8,896 nucleotides of DNA from Rhodospirillaceae bacterium TMED167 (GCA_002170915.1 NHHQ01000002.1:1-8896), one strand, 5' to 3'; positions 1 through 7,808 are shown, counted from the stretch's first letter. The notes: generated by a model from the letters alone, not told the origin. A program made the numbers and translations.

Positions 1-389
1 ATCAGCTGAAGGGGGGCAAATCATTGCAAAGCATCGCCGAAAGGATGAAAGCGAGAATTAGCAAAACCAAACCGTTTGACCGGACGGGTCAGGGCCTTGA
101 GATGGAAATTCCCGGGGAGTTGGTCCAAAATCTGTTTTCAGCGGAAAAACGGGTGGCTCTATCAGCGCCTGGAATCGGTGCGCATTTTATCGCCAGGGTT
201 CGTGAGATCAAAGCTGCCGGCGCGGGCACTGACAAACAGGGCGTTGACGCCATCCGCCAGCAAATTGGCGCGGGTATCGGCAATGACCTGACAGATGGGC
301 TTGCGAGCGCACTCCAGGCGCGTCTGGGAGTGACCATCGATCGTGCAGCGGTCAACGCCTATTTTAATATTGATGACCGAGCGCCGTAA
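1..389 (+). CDS. ppiD: Peptidyl-prolyl cis-trans isomerase, PpiD/SurA type, C-terminal part (5' end outside window)
   Basis: The reading frame is open from base 3 to a TAA at 387-389, so about 128 C-terminal residues are visible and the gene starts upstream of the window. A TTG at 24 is only an internal codon. PpiD-like proteins are inner-membrane-anchored periplasmic chaperones that help fold outer-membrane and exported proteins. The visible part matches the C-terminal segment of alphaproteobacterial members: a 'KPFDR.G.G' stretch, an 'IPGELVQNLFSA' helix, an 'APG.GAHFIARVREIKAA' strand and helix, and a final helical tail ending in 'AVNAYF'. The N-terminal anchor and the parvulin catalytic domain are not in view, so activity cannot be judged. 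In many relatives the next genes are trpE and trpG; here the next gene is convergent. The family call is fairly firm and the symbol less so. Confidence 0.78.
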   Translation, partial: QLKGGKSLQSIAERMKARISKTKPFDRTGQGLEMEIPGELVQNLFSAEKRVALSAPGIGAHFIARVREIKAAGAGTDKQGVDAIRQQIGAGIGNDLTDGLASALQARLGVTIDRAAVNAYFNIDDRAP

Positions 390-395
390 CTTTTC

Positions 396-467
396 GGAGA
401 GGAGGCCGTCTAACACGGCGTAATTCGATGCTGCTCCGATTGGGCCTCAGCTTGACCTCTCCTCTCC
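396..467. repeat. Inverted repeats between convergent genes (possible weak terminator)
   Basis: A short hairpin, GCCGT-ctaac-ACGGC (405-419), lies 16 bases after the ppiD stop. It sits inside a wider inverted repeat, GGAGAGGA (396-403) and TCCTCTCC (460-467). There is no T-run after the inner stem, so this is not a standard intrinsic terminator. Its place between two convergent genes makes an end-of-transcription role plausible but unproven. Confidence 0.25.
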
Positions 468-523
468 CAGCTTCCCTAGCCTACTTCCCTTGTCCCGCCC
501 CCAGTATTGAGCGAGCATGGGTG

Positions 524-1276
524 CTAAATCGTCCGTTCAACTGGAACGTTTCGGACATCCATTTCATATTCCAGCCCTAACACTGGCGGGCGGGCATGAA
601 ACCAAGTCACTCCCCTCTGTGCGGCGCCTCTGGCCACGATTTCAGTCTCCAGAAACGGGTAAATGTCATGAACGGAATAGATATGCGTGGTGGTCGCGTC
701 TTCCCAGCTGCCGCCAAGGGCAGCCATTCTAATCTCCATGGCGCGCAGGACAAACTGGGCTTTTTCCAGGATCGCGTCGGATGTCGTTTCTCCATAGCGG
801 ACCGTCTGCTCGGAGTAGTTTCCCGGGCCCTCGCGAGCTTCTGCGCCCCCCGCCGTGATGAAGCCTTGTGAAACGCCATCCGATGCCGGGACGACATAAG
901 AGAAAGCATGGAACACGGGTTCTGCTGGTGCCAGACCCGCCGGGCATACGTTGGAACGGGCTACCGGGTTTTCATCGTTTTTGAAGACACCCCATTTTTC
1001 GAGCGTACCCACGTAAACCCTGTTGAAGGCTCTGAAACCGTCATCATCGAAGGGGGCCGGAGATCTTAGTTCGCACGCGGCAAAGCAGGTCACAGGAAGA
1101 CCACGAAAAGTTAGATACGCCTCGATCAAGTCAAAGCCCGTTTTGACCCCGGGCGGCGTTCGGAATGTCGCTCGTTCCACTGTGTGCCCGGGTAGGGGCG
1201 CAATGCCTCCCGAATATTGGAAGGGGCCTCGAATATAGGTGTAATTGCCGGGTTCAAATATCGCCGTCTCGACCAT
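524..1276 (-). CDS. RidA/YjgF-like deaminase, CnbZ (2-amino-5-chloromuconate deaminase) type
   Basis: The 250-residue product resembles proteins annotated as 2-amino-5-chloromuconate or 2-aminomuconate deaminase (CnbZ type), which release ammonia from aminomuconate ring-cleavage products. The chain reads as two RidA-like halves. The N-terminal half has 'FQYSGGIAP' (19-27), 'FAACELRSPAPF' (65-76) and 'NPVARSNVCP' (103-112). The C-terminal half has 'GFITAGGAEA' (138-147), a long helix 'EKAQFVLRAMEIRMAALGGSW' (171-191), then 'ARPPVLGLEYEMDV' (228-241). No signal peptide or membrane segment is seen, so it is probably cytoplasmic. I chose the ATG at 1276 because AGGAG lies 7 bases upstream and the family motifs begin soon after; the frame could open 17 residues earlier at 1327. 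No ring-cleavage dioxygenase or dehydrogenase gene is nearby, so the substrate is unknown. RidA relatedness is fairly sure, the substrate is not. Confidence 0.6.
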   Translation of the reverse strand: MVETAIFEPGNYTYIRGPFQYSGGIAPLPGHTVERATFRTPPGVKTGFDLIEAYLTFRGLPVTCFAACELRSPAPFDDDGFRAFNRVYVGTLEKWGVFKNDENPVARSNVCPAGLAPAEPVFHAFSYVVPASDGVSQGFITAGGAEAREGPGNYSEQTVRYGETTSDAILEKAQFVLRAMEIRMAALGGSWEDATTTHIYSVHDIYPFLETEIVARGAAQRGVTWFHARPPVLGLEYEMDVRNVPVERTI

Positions 1277-1502
1277 GATTTTCTCCTGCGCGATGAACTT
1301 TACGCGTACGTTATCGCGTGGCGCCAATGGCGCAAGTCTCTTCCAGGGCAGGATATTTGCGTCTTGGGTTTCTCACTTCCTATATGACTGTTTAGGTCCC
1401 GTGGGGTGTGCGGGGTGCCCGCCCCTGCGCCCGCCTCGATACCATCGTTGTCCACAATCGCATCTCAGGGACGACGCCAAGTCGACTACCCGCATTCGCC
1501 AG

Positions 1503-2726
1503 TTAGTTTTTTGAAATTTTGACAAGGGCCTGCGGAATGCCCTCCCGTCGGGCGATGATGGCGCTAATGGGCACAAGAACTACGCCTTTTTCAGCCAGGA
1601 TGGGCAACCACTGGGATAACGCCTCAATGGTCGCATTACGGGGATGTCCGATGGCGACTGCATACCCCTGCTTTTGGGCAACCTTTTCCAATCGGTCGAG
1701 CTGCTTTTTAATGCTTTCGAGTTTTGGGTCATGGTCTAGGAAAATGTTCCGAACAGCATGGGGTACCTGATAGACTTTGGCGATTTTGGCGCCAACCGTA
1801 TCCCGCGACGTCCGGCTGTCGAGAAAGAGCAGGCCCCGTTTTCGAAGCTCTGCCATGACAAGCTGCATTCCCTTTTCATGCCCAGTGTAGCGGCTGCCCA
1901 TATGGTTGTTGATGCCGACGTGACCTGGAATACGGTTTAACGCCCACACCAGGCGGGATTCCGCTTCACCTGGTTCGAGATCGACATTGAGAGCGTTTTT
2001 GCCTGGGTTGGCGTCCGCGTTAATCGGCTCCATGGGCACGTGGGTCATGATTTCATGGCCTGCCGCAGCAGCTGATTTTACCTGTTCCTCCAACCGCCGG
2101 GCATAGGTTAAGAAGGCAATGGTCAGCGGAGCCGGCAAGCCAATGACCTGTCTTGTTCTCCGCCTGTCCACCCCAGCGTCATCAATCACCACCGCGACCT
2201 GGGGGCCTGTGGGGATTTCTGACAACATTACCGCATTGAGGCGCCAGAGTGGTATTGCTGGTTCGGGGATGTCCTGGATATTGACGGGTTGCCCAATTAT
2301 ATCACGCAGAGAAGTCGTTTTAGGGGGGACTTCTGCAGTTGAGACGCCTTGAAGGATGGTTTTTGGCGAACCTTCCGTAGCAGGCAACATTTGTTCGTCG
2401 CCGCCCGGCGCCGGTTGGATTTTTGGCGTGACGATGTCCACTCCCACCGTCCGCGTCTTCCTTGATCGTATCGCCTGGAAACTGGCTTGTTGCTCATCTT
2501 GAGACTCAATAAGAGAATGATCTTGCGAATTGATCCGGGAGGCAACCTCGTGGGCGCTCTTCGATGTCTCCACAGGTTCTGCTGTCTCAACTCTTTCAGG
2601 CGTTTTGAATGACATGGCGCCGGTTGAGGGAACCGGGCCAGAAAGTATAAACATGCGCACAACGCCCACCGCCAGACCGAAGGCGACTATGATGAAAATA
2701 CCCAAAAGGAGTTTTTTGTGCCTCAA
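1503..2726 (-). CDS. Divergent polysaccharide deacetylase family protein (YibQ/DUF610), membrane-anchored
   Basis: This 407-residue protein has a basic start and one hydrophobic segment (residues 6-28). A low-complexity, probably disordered periplasmic linker follows (about 30-165), then a NodB-like fold of the divergent polysaccharide deacetylase family (about 174-395). Visible motifs are 'AVVIDDAG' (178-185, the metal-site Asp pair), 'THVPMEP' (228-234), 'NNHMGS' (273-278), 'LDSRTS' (302-307) and 'AIGHP' (358-362). The domain probably faces the periplasm and acts on a cell-envelope glycan, but the family's substrate is not well defined. The start is TTG at 2726, preceded by GAGGA at good spacing. 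The next in-frame ATG (residue 25) would cut off most of the membrane segment. In many alphaproteobacteria this gene sits beside a ctpA-type protease gene; here it stands alone. It is in the same orientation as the CnbZ-type gene, with a 226-base gap, so a shared transcript is not certain. Confidence 0.85.
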   Translation of the reverse strand: MRHKKLLLGIFIIVAFGLAVGVVRMFILSGPVPSTGAMSFKTPERVETAEPVETSKSAHEVASRINSQDHSLIESQDEQQASFQAIRSRKTRTVGVDIVTPKIQPAPGGDEQMLPATEGSPKTILQGVSTAEVPPKTTSLRDIIGQPVNIQDIPEPAIPLWRLNAVMLSEIPTGPQVAVVIDDAGVDRRRTRQVIGLPAPLTIAFLTYARRLEEQVKSAAAAGHEIMTHVPMEPINADANPGKNALNVDLEPGEAESRLVWALNRIPGHVGINNHMGSRYTGHEKGMQLVMAELRKRGLLFLDSRTSRDTVGAKIAKVYQVPHAVRNIFLDHDPKLESIKKQLDRLEKVAQKQGYAVAIGHPRNATIEALSQWLPILAEKGVVLVPISAIIARREGIPQALVKISKN

Positions 2727-2878
2727 GCTATCCTCGCAACACCGTAAAAGGCAGCAATTTTCTGCCTGTCTATCCGCTAACGGCTATTTGTTAACCCCTA
2801 CACTAGCGGAGTTTACGAATAAAGAGTGATTTTGTCCCCTGGAATTCGGCATCATCTGCGGGAGGTTACTTTTTAACG

Positions 2879-2898
2879 TTTAGAGTTCGAAATCTAAA
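2879..2898. repeat. 20-base near-perfect palindrome upstream of the polysaccharide deacetylase gene
   Basis: TTTAGA-g-TTCGAA-a-TCTAAA is symmetrical over 20 bases except for one mismatched pair. It lies 153 bases before the deacetylase start and just beyond the 3' end of the decayed ATPase gene. It is AT-rich with no T-run, so it looks more like a protein-binding site than a terminator. No regulator can be assigned. Confidence 0.4.
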
Positions 2899-2924
2899 AA
2901 CTTCTAACGTAGATGATACGTAGC

Positions 2925-3769
2925 TTAGCCAAGTCTGAGGGTACTAGAAATAACTGAAACTTAACGTAAACTCATTGCGGCACTAGCAAACAAGAGATTT
3001 AACATTAAACCAGTTAATAGATACAGGGCACCCGCGGCGGTTGACACACCGACCCCATTGTAAAAAAGGCAATGATCTCATTTTTCGGGGTGGTCAAGTT
3101 GTAGTGACGCAACCAAGTGATCTCCTTCAGATCGCTATTATTTAACTCAATTTGAGCTTATTTGAAGGTAAAATAAGTTCCGAGCCAACGCAATGCCAAT
3201 CAGGGTGTACGTGCTTGGGTTCTGCGTCCGCTCCGATTGCCAGGCGCGCGCAATAAACGGCACGCTTACCAAATAACGCCAGGGTGAGAGACATTACTAC
3301 CTGAATCCGGGAGTTGAGGCGGGGCGAGGATCGAGATAATTGCCCTGGAGCCGTCCCGGGATCATATCGCCCATGGCAAGAGTGGCCGCCGGAGTGGTAA
3401 AAAAGAGCACGCCCTAAGATGGCGGCTATTAGCGCGTAATTCGGGAATGACGGTGTGTTGGAATGTAGCGACTGATTCCTTGATCTCCAGCATCATTCCG
3501 CAGAGGTTGCAGCTACCCCGCCCAAGTGGTTCAATTTTTGGATCCATCGCGCGGTCATAGACCGCATCTAGCAAATCTGCTTCGGGTTCATAGTTTTCTG
3601 GAAAGATATAGCGTTCGGCCGAGGACTAAAATTTACCTTTACAGTCACCGCTGCATAAAAATTATGTCTGTTTGTCGTAAACCATTTTGTGCTCGGCAGT
3701 TGCCGGGTCGACCGTCATGGCACTCACCAAGTCGGTCGCGTTAGGAGTGTCCGCATTGGTAACTTTCAT
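2925..3769 (-). pseudogene. copA: Remnant of a CopA-type heavy-metal (copper) P-type ATPase
   Basis: Reading the minus strand downward from 3769, a YHS-like metal-binding domain appears ('AMTVDPATAEHKMVYDKQT', stop at 3662-3664, 'FLCSGDCKGKF', stop at 3626-3628, 'SSAERYIFP'). A heavy-metal-binding domain follows ('MDPKIEPLGRGSCNLCGM') and then 'PELRANSRHLR', which matches the 'PELADMTRRFW' lead-in to the first membrane helix. After a frameshift near a six-A run (3399-3404) the frame resumes as 'TLAMGDMIPG' (about 3354-3380), passes two adjacent stops (3294-3299) and continues 'VPFIARAWQSERTQN...YTLIGIALA'. After about 3150 homology jumps to the C-terminus: 'FYNGVGVSTAAGALYLL' (from 3065), 'FASAAMSLR', a stop at 2961-2963, 'VSVISSTLRLG', final stop at 2925-2927. 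The actuator, DKTGT phosphorylation and ATP-binding regions are absent. Intact relatives have roughly 750-850 residues. The gene is certainly dead. Copper or silver is the likely former substrate; the original start is uncertain and could lie as far up as 3847. Confidence 0.88.
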
Positions 3770-4176
3770 GATTTCGGTCGCCGGGCGCCCTCTGAGTGCT
3801 TCATAGATGAAAAATGGGCCCATTCCACCCTGTGAGGTCAATGGCAAATTCTAACGCCGTAAATTCCTTGACCCTAGGGCGCGTTATCACCACTGTATTG
3901 GATGGTGCGATACTGATCAGAATTATCCACAAAAAAGCAATGAATTAAGCCCTCCAATTAATTGAAATCATTGAATTCATAATTGGCGAAGTCAGCACAA
4001 GCCGGATTTGAAACAGGCTTAAGGAGCACCGGTCAACGCTGATTCGTGGTATGTCCCGGTGCCAAATGCGGGGAAAAATATTGCTTCAGATCACGGGCAG
4101 GCTCTGATAGACAATGATCTATCGGCCACAGGTTCGTAATTATTCGCCGGAGATAGTGACGCGTATAATGCAGGCA
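3770..4176. other. Gene-free stretch between the ATPase remnant and trpD
   Basis: No convincing coding region was found on either strand in these 407 bases. The minus strand has a 48-codon open stretch (about 3941-3798) without a recognisable start or family match; it could be further decayed sequence upstream of the ATPase gene. An inverted repeat CCAATTA (3954-3960) / TAATTGG (3980-3986) encloses two copies of ATTGAA nine bases apart. The trp operon promoter probably lies here, but the only good element is a TATAAT at 4164-4169, which lacks a clear -35 partner. Confidence 0.5.
3954..3986. repeat. Inverted repeat CCAATTA...TAATTGG upstream of trpD
   Basis: Seven-base arms (3954-3960 and 3980-3986) flank a 19-base AT-rich centre. 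The centre contains two ATTGAA copies (3961-3966, 3970-3975) and the palindrome TGAATTCA. It could be a regulator site or chance in AT-rich DNA. Nothing ties it to a known regulator. Confidence 0.25.
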
Positions 4177-5220
4177 ATGACTGACATGAAGACGATTGTC
4201 GCCAAAGTGGCGGCGGGCGAGATCTTGGACGAAACGACTGCAGAACACGCCTTTAATATTATCATGTCCGGTGATGCGACTCCGGCGCAAATTGGTGGTT
4301 TTCTATTGGCCTTGCGCGTCCGGGGGGAAGCCGTTTCCGAGATTACCGGGGCAGCCAGAGCCATGCGGGCCAAGGCCTTGTTCATCGAGGCGCCGCATAA
4401 CGCCATGGACATTGTTGGAACGGGTGGCGATGGCACGGGCACCTACAACATTTCTACGGGTGCAGCCCTGGTGGTGGCTGGCTGCGGTATTCCGGTTGCC
4501 AAGCACGGTAACCGGGCGCTGTCGTCCAAGTCTGGAGCGGCGGATGTCTTGACCTCTCTCGGAATGAATAATGAAGCAGACTTTGATCTTGTCCATCGGT
4601 CCATTTGGGAGGCCGGCCTTGGCTTCCTGATGGCGCCCCGTCATCACAGTGCAACTCGGCATGTGGCGGGTCCCCGAGTGGAGCTTGCGACTCGGACGAT
4701 TTTTAACCTGTTGGGCCCGATTAGCAATCCGTCCGGCGTCAAGCGCCAGTTAACCGGGGTTTTTGCCAAAGAGTGGCTGGAACCGGTTGCCCGTACCCTG
4801 GGCAATTTAGGATGCGAAAAAACCTGGGTGGTCCACGGATCTGACGGTTCGGACGAAATCACGACAACCGGAATGACACATGTGGCGTGTTTGGAAGACG
4901 GCATAGTGACGACGTTTGACATATCACCTGCCGATGCGGGTCTGCCAACCGCGAAAGCAGAAGATCTAAAAGGCGGTGACGCCGCCTACAACGCGGCCGC
5001 CGTTCGGGGCCTTCTGGGCGGCGAACCAAGCGCTTATCGGGATGTCGTGCTGTTGAACGCTGCCGCCGCGTTGATCATCGCGGGAGAAGCGGACGACCTC
5101 AAAGCAGGCGTCATCAAAGCCGCAACGGCGATCGATGGCGGTCAAGCGCAAGCAGTGTTGGACAAACTGGTAGAAATCACCAACATCCGCCGGGAACCTG
5201 AGGAAGAAGAGAAAGCGTGA
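4177..5220 (+). CDS. trpD: Anthranilate phosphoribosyltransferase
   Basis: TrpD joins anthranilate to phosphoribosyl pyrophosphate, giving phosphoribosyl-anthranilate, the second step of tryptophan synthesis from chorismate, in the cytoplasm. From the chosen start the product has 347 residues, normal for the family. Visible are the PRPP-binding glycine loop '[13 protein letters not shown]' (81-93), '[12 protein letters not shown]' (109-120), the anthranilate-site segment 'RHVAGPR' (161-167), 'NLLGPISNP' (177-185) and the magnesium-binding acidic motif 'GSDGSDEIT' (221-229). All key motifs are intact. I chose the ATG at 4177 because family members begin 'MTDMK' or similar; the frame is open to an ATG at 4114, but those 21 residues do not look like TrpD. 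The Shine-Dalgarno sequence is weak, and a TATAAT lies just upstream. The stop codon overlaps the trpC start. The last eleven residues are very acidic and look dispensable. Confidence 0.96.
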   Translation: MTDMKTIVAKVAAGEILDETTAEHAFNIIMSGDATPAQIGGFLLALRVRGEAVSEITGAARAMRAKALFIEAPHNAMDIVGTGGDGTGTYNISTGAALVVAGCGIPVAKHGNRALSSKSGAADVLTSLGMNNEADFDLVHRSIWEAGLGFLMAPRHHSATRHVAGPRVELATRTIFNLLGPISNPSGVKRQLTGVFAKEWLEPVARTLGNLGCEKTWVVHGSDGSDEITTTGMTHVACLEDGIVTTFDISPADAGLPTAKAEDLKGGDAAYNAAAVRGLLGGEPSAYRDVVLLNAAAALIIAGEADDLKAGVIKAATAIDGGQAQAVLDKLVEITNIRREPEEEEKA

Positions 5221-6032
5221 GCGACGTTCTGGAAAAAATTTGCGCAGACACGCGACAATTTGTAGCAGCGCGGAAATCGGCGGTCTCCGAGGCGGAACTC
5301 AGCGATCTCGCCGCGGCGCAAACGGCGCCGAGAGGCTTTGCGGCCCGATTGCAAACTGCGGCAGACGCCGGCGGCTTCGGTCTGATTGCGGAAGTGAAAA
5401 AAGCCTCTCCCTCCAAAGGCCTCATCCGGGAAGACTTTGACCCTGCCAGCCTCGCCCGGGCGTATGAGCTTGGCGGCGCGACATGTCTCTCTGTTCTCAC
5501 GGACGTCCCGTATTTTCAGGGAGATGACAAGCACCTAATTTCGGCGCGGAGGGCGGCTAACCTCCCGGTGATCCGCAAAGATTTCATGATTGATAGCTAT
5601 CAAATCCTTGAATCCCGTGCTCTTGGCGCAGACTGTATTTTGCTGATCATGGCGGCGTTGAGCGACAGTGAGGTGGAAACCTTCTATGGACAGGCCGTGG
5701 CGATGGGTATGGACGTTCTCGTTGAGGTGCATAACAACGAAGAACTGACCCGTGCCACCCGCCTGGACCCCCAACTCCTGGGCATTAATAACCGGAATTT
5801 AAAGACCCTGAACGTGGATTTGTCGACCACGATCGAATTGGCGGCCAAGGCGCCGGAGGACGCCCTTCTGATAAGTGAAAGTGGGCTTTACACCCATCAA
5901 GACCTCTTGCGCATGGCCAACGCTGGTGTGAGCTGTTTTTTGGTCGGTGAATCCCTCATGCGCCAAAGAGACGTGACCGCCGCGGTTCAGGCACTTGTGG
6001 GCCCAACTGGGTTCCGACAGGTGAGTGCCTGA
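5217..6032 (+). CDS. trpC: Indole-3-glycerol phosphate synthase
   Basis: TrpC closes and decarboxylates carboxyphenylamino-deoxyribulose phosphate to indole-3-glycerol phosphate, two steps after TrpD. The isomerase (TrpF) step between them is not encoded here, and this is a single-domain TrpC, not the TrpC-TrpF fusion of enteric bacteria. The 271-residue TIM barrel has all the family signatures: '[11 protein letters not shown]' (58-68, catalytic Glu59 and Lys61), 'VIRKDFM' (118-124, Lys121), 'LVEVHN' (168-173, Glu170), 'GINNRNL' (189-195), 'ISESG' (219-223) and the phosphate-binding 'FLVGESLM' (241-248). Translation starts at GTG within the sequence GTGA, which overlaps the trpD stop, so the two are very likely translationally coupled. 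The downstream moaC gene overlaps or abuts its 3' end. Confidence 0.97.
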   Translation: MSDVLEKICADTRQFVAARKSAVSEAELSDLAAAQTAPRGFAARLQTAADAGGFGLIAEVKKASPSKGLIREDFDPASLARAYELGGATCLSVLTDVPYFQGDDKHLISARRAANLPVIRKDFMIDSYQILESRALGADCILLIMAALSDSEVETFYGQAVAMGMDVLVEVHNNEELTRATRLDPQLLGINNRNLKTLNVDLSTTIELAAKAPEDALLISESGLYTHQDLLRMANAGVSCFLVGESLMRQRDVTAAVQALVGPTGFRQVSA

Positions 6033-6522
6033 TCTCATGGGGAAGCTTACACATTTGGATGGTGACGGAAATGCCGTTATGGTAGATGTGTCCGACAAGG
6101 AGATCACCGAACGCACGGCGACGGCCAAGGGGTCTGTGTTCATGCAGCCGGAGACCTTGGCATTGATTGTTTCCGAGGGCGTTAAAAAGGGCGATGTGCT
6201 CTCTGTGGCCCAGTTGGCGGGCATCATGGGGGCAAAAAAAACGCCGGATTTGATACCTTTGTGCCACCCCTTGAGCCTTTCGTCCGTTAAAGTATACCTG
6301 GCCTGTGATCCAGACCGTCAGGCGGTGGACATCACCGCGACGTGCAAATTGGCCGGCAAAACCGGCGTTGAGATGGAAGCCTTGACGGCGGTCTCGGTGG
6401 CCGCGCTTACGGTGTATGATATGTGTAAAGCTGTTGACCGGGGTATGCGTCTCTCTGACATTAGCCTGGTTCACAAAGCGGGCGGGAAGTCAGGCGACTA
6501 CTGGAACTCAGATGATGGGTGA
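6025..6522 (+). CDS. moaC: Cyclic pyranopterin monophosphate synthase
   Basis: MoaC turns the product of MoaA (3',8-cyclo-7,8-dihydro-GTP) into cyclic pyranopterin monophosphate, the first committed intermediate of molybdenum cofactor synthesis; it acts in the cytoplasm as a hexamer. The 165-residue product has the expected length and motifs: 'LTHLD' (8-12), '[12 protein letters not shown]' (19-30), '[13 protein letters not shown]' (71-83, with the conserved Lys and His), 'GVEMEAL' (114-120), '[11 protein letters not shown]' (131-141) and 'GGKSG' (153-157). The start used is GTG at 6025, which overlaps trpC by 8 bases; ATG at 6037, four bases after the trpC stop, is equally possible and gives 161 residues. 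Placing moaC after trpC is common in alphaproteobacteria, so this is ancestral gene order. No moaA, moaD or moaE is seen in the window. Confidence 0.96.
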   Translation: MPDLMGKLTHLDGDGNAVMVDVSDKEITERTATAKGSVFMQPETLALIVSEGVKKGDVLSVAQLAGIMGAKKTPDLIPLCHPLSLSSVKVYLACDPDRQAVDITATCKLAGKTGVEMEALTAVSVAALTVYDMCKAVDRGMRLSDISLVHKAGGKSGDYWNSDDG

Positions 6523-7741
6523 AGCCCGGGATGGTATGCTGCCGGTCGAGGATGCCAAGGATGAAATCCTAGATGGTATTTCAATCTTGGGAGCCGAACG
6601 CATCAGCGTGGCGGTCTCCCATGGCCGGGTTTTGGCAGAAGACCTGGACGCCCGGATCACCCAGCCGCCGAAACCATTGTCCGCCATGGATGGCTACGCG
6701 GTTAGGTCAGAAGACGTGACGCACGCCCCGGCAACGTTGAAAATGATCGGAGAGTCGGCTGCCGGCACCAGATTTGATGGTAGCATCGGCCCTGGTGAAA
6801 CTGTTAGAATCTTTACGGGTGCTGCCGTGCCCGAGGGCGGGGATGCCATTGTCATCCAGGAGGATACAGACGCGGATGGTGATCAAATCACACTGCATGA
6901 AGCCCCAACCGCTGGCCAATATGTGCGACCCCAGGGATTAGACTTTGAAAAAGGGCAAGTGCTGTTGAAATCCGGGACAACCCTCAATTCCCGGCATGTG
7001 GCGTTGGCCGCGGGCATGAACATTCCGTGGATCAATGTAACCCGGAAACCCAGGGTGGCCATCCTATCCACAGGAAATGAGCTGGTCTTGCCAGGGGAAA
7101 CTGTTGGGGAAGATCAGATCATCAGTTCTAACAGCATCGGCATGGCAGCGTTCGTGGACGCCGCAGGGGGAATCGGCATCAACCTTGGTATCGCGAGGGA
7201 TGATCCTCATTCTCTCAAAAGTATGCTGCAAGGTGTTGCTGGTGGCGACATGTTTGTCACCATTGGTGGCGCGTCGGTCGGCGACTATGATTTAGTCAAA
7301 AGCGTGTTAGGCGAGGAAGGCCTCGACATTACCTTTAGCCGGGTGGCTATGCGCCCCGGAAAACCCCTCATTTTTGGTACTCTATACGGAAAGCCGATGT
7401 TGGGGCTGCCTGGAAACCCGGTTTCTGCAGGCGTTACGGCGGCGTTATTCCTCAAACCTGCCATTGATGTGATGTTGGGAAGAAATTTGGCGGCTCACGC
7501 CCGGGAAACTGCCATTTTGACCCGCGACCTCCCGGAAAATGACCGGCGCCAAGATTATCTTCGTTCGGTCCTTGGCCGAAATGAGATTGGTGACCTCACG
7601 GTTCAGCCGTTTGATAAACAGGACAGTTCCATGCTCGCGTTGTTTAGCAGTGCGGACTGCCTGGCGGTGCGGGCGCCGTTCGCGAAGCCCGCAAAAATCG
7701 GGGACCGCATTGAGATAGTTCGTCTGGACCCGAGCGGATAA
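6512..7741 (+). CDS. moeA: Molybdopterin molybdenumtransferase
   Basis: MoeA inserts molybdate into adenylated molybdopterin to make active molybdenum cofactor, the last general step of the pathway begun by MoaA and MoaC. The product of about 409 residues is normal in length. Motifs in order from the first ATG: '[17 protein letters not shown]' (about 51-67, with the conserved Asp of the N-terminal domain), '[21 protein letters not shown]' (about 98-118), 'STGNELV' before the MogA-like domain, '[11 protein letters not shown]', '[10 protein letters not shown]' and '[11 protein letters not shown]'. A C-terminal beta-barrel domain ends the chain. The start may be either of two tandem ATGs at 6512 and 6515, overlapping the moaC end with GGA a few bases upstream, or ATG at 6536, where the product would open 'MLPVEDA' as many MoeA proteins do. 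The gene ends the trpD-moeA cluster. Confidence 0.96.
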   Translation: MMGEARDGMLPVEDAKDEILDGISILGAERISVAVSHGRVLAEDLDARITQPPKPLSAMDGYAVRSEDVTHAPATLKMIGESAAGTRFDGSIGPGETVRIFTGAAVPEGGDAIVIQEDTDADGDQITLHEAPTAGQYVRPQGLDFEKGQVLLKSGTTLNSRHVALAAGMNIPWINVTRKPRVAILSTGNELVLPGETVGEDQIISSNSIGMAAFVDAAGGIGINLGIARDDPHSLKSMLQGVAGGDMFVTIGGASVGDYDLVKSVLGEEGLDITFSRVAMRPGKPLIFGTLYGKPMLGLPGNPVSAGVTAALFLKPAIDVMLGRNLAAHARETAILTRDLPENDRRQDYLRSVLGRNEIGDLTVQPFDKQDSSMLALFSSADCLAVRAPFAKPAKIGDRIEIVRLDPSG

Positions 7742-7781
7742 ACACTCACCTTCTAAAAGCCGAATATTTGTCTTTTATATG

Positions 7782-7808
7782 TGGCAGGCCTAACGCCTGA
7801 CCAATTTT
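7782..7808 (+). terminator. Possible weak terminator after moeA
   Basis: TGGCAGGC-ctaac-GCCTGaCCA forms an eight-pair stem with one bulged A and a five-base loop, followed by ATTTT. It lies 40 bases after the moeA stop. The T-run is short, so termination would be inefficient. Confidence 0.4.

Noticed and set aside
1322..1334. GCGCCA-a-TGGCGC inverted repeat upstream of the CnbZ-type gene, considered as an operator
   Set aside because: Six-base GC-rich arms with a one-base centre are common by chance, and no regulator or promoter geometry supports it.
1410..1426. GC-rich hairpin GGGG-tgcccg-CCCC after the deacetylase gene, considered as a terminator
   Set aside because: The stem is only four pairs, it is about 80 bases past the stop, and no T-run follows on the minus strand.
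3362..3574. Short minus-strand frame that could be called a 70-residue hypothetical protein with a CxxC motif
   Set aside because: It is one fragment of the broken CopA-type ATPase gene (heavy-metal-binding domain and pre-membrane segment) and starts only at an internal TTG.
3662..3847. Minus-strand frame of 61 codons
   Set aside because: It reads into the YHS-like domain of the same pseudogene and ends at one of its nonsense codons; not an independent gene.
4303..4662. Long antisense frames inside trpD, trpC and moaC
   Set aside because: They are shadows of well-supported genes on the plus strand and show no protein family features.
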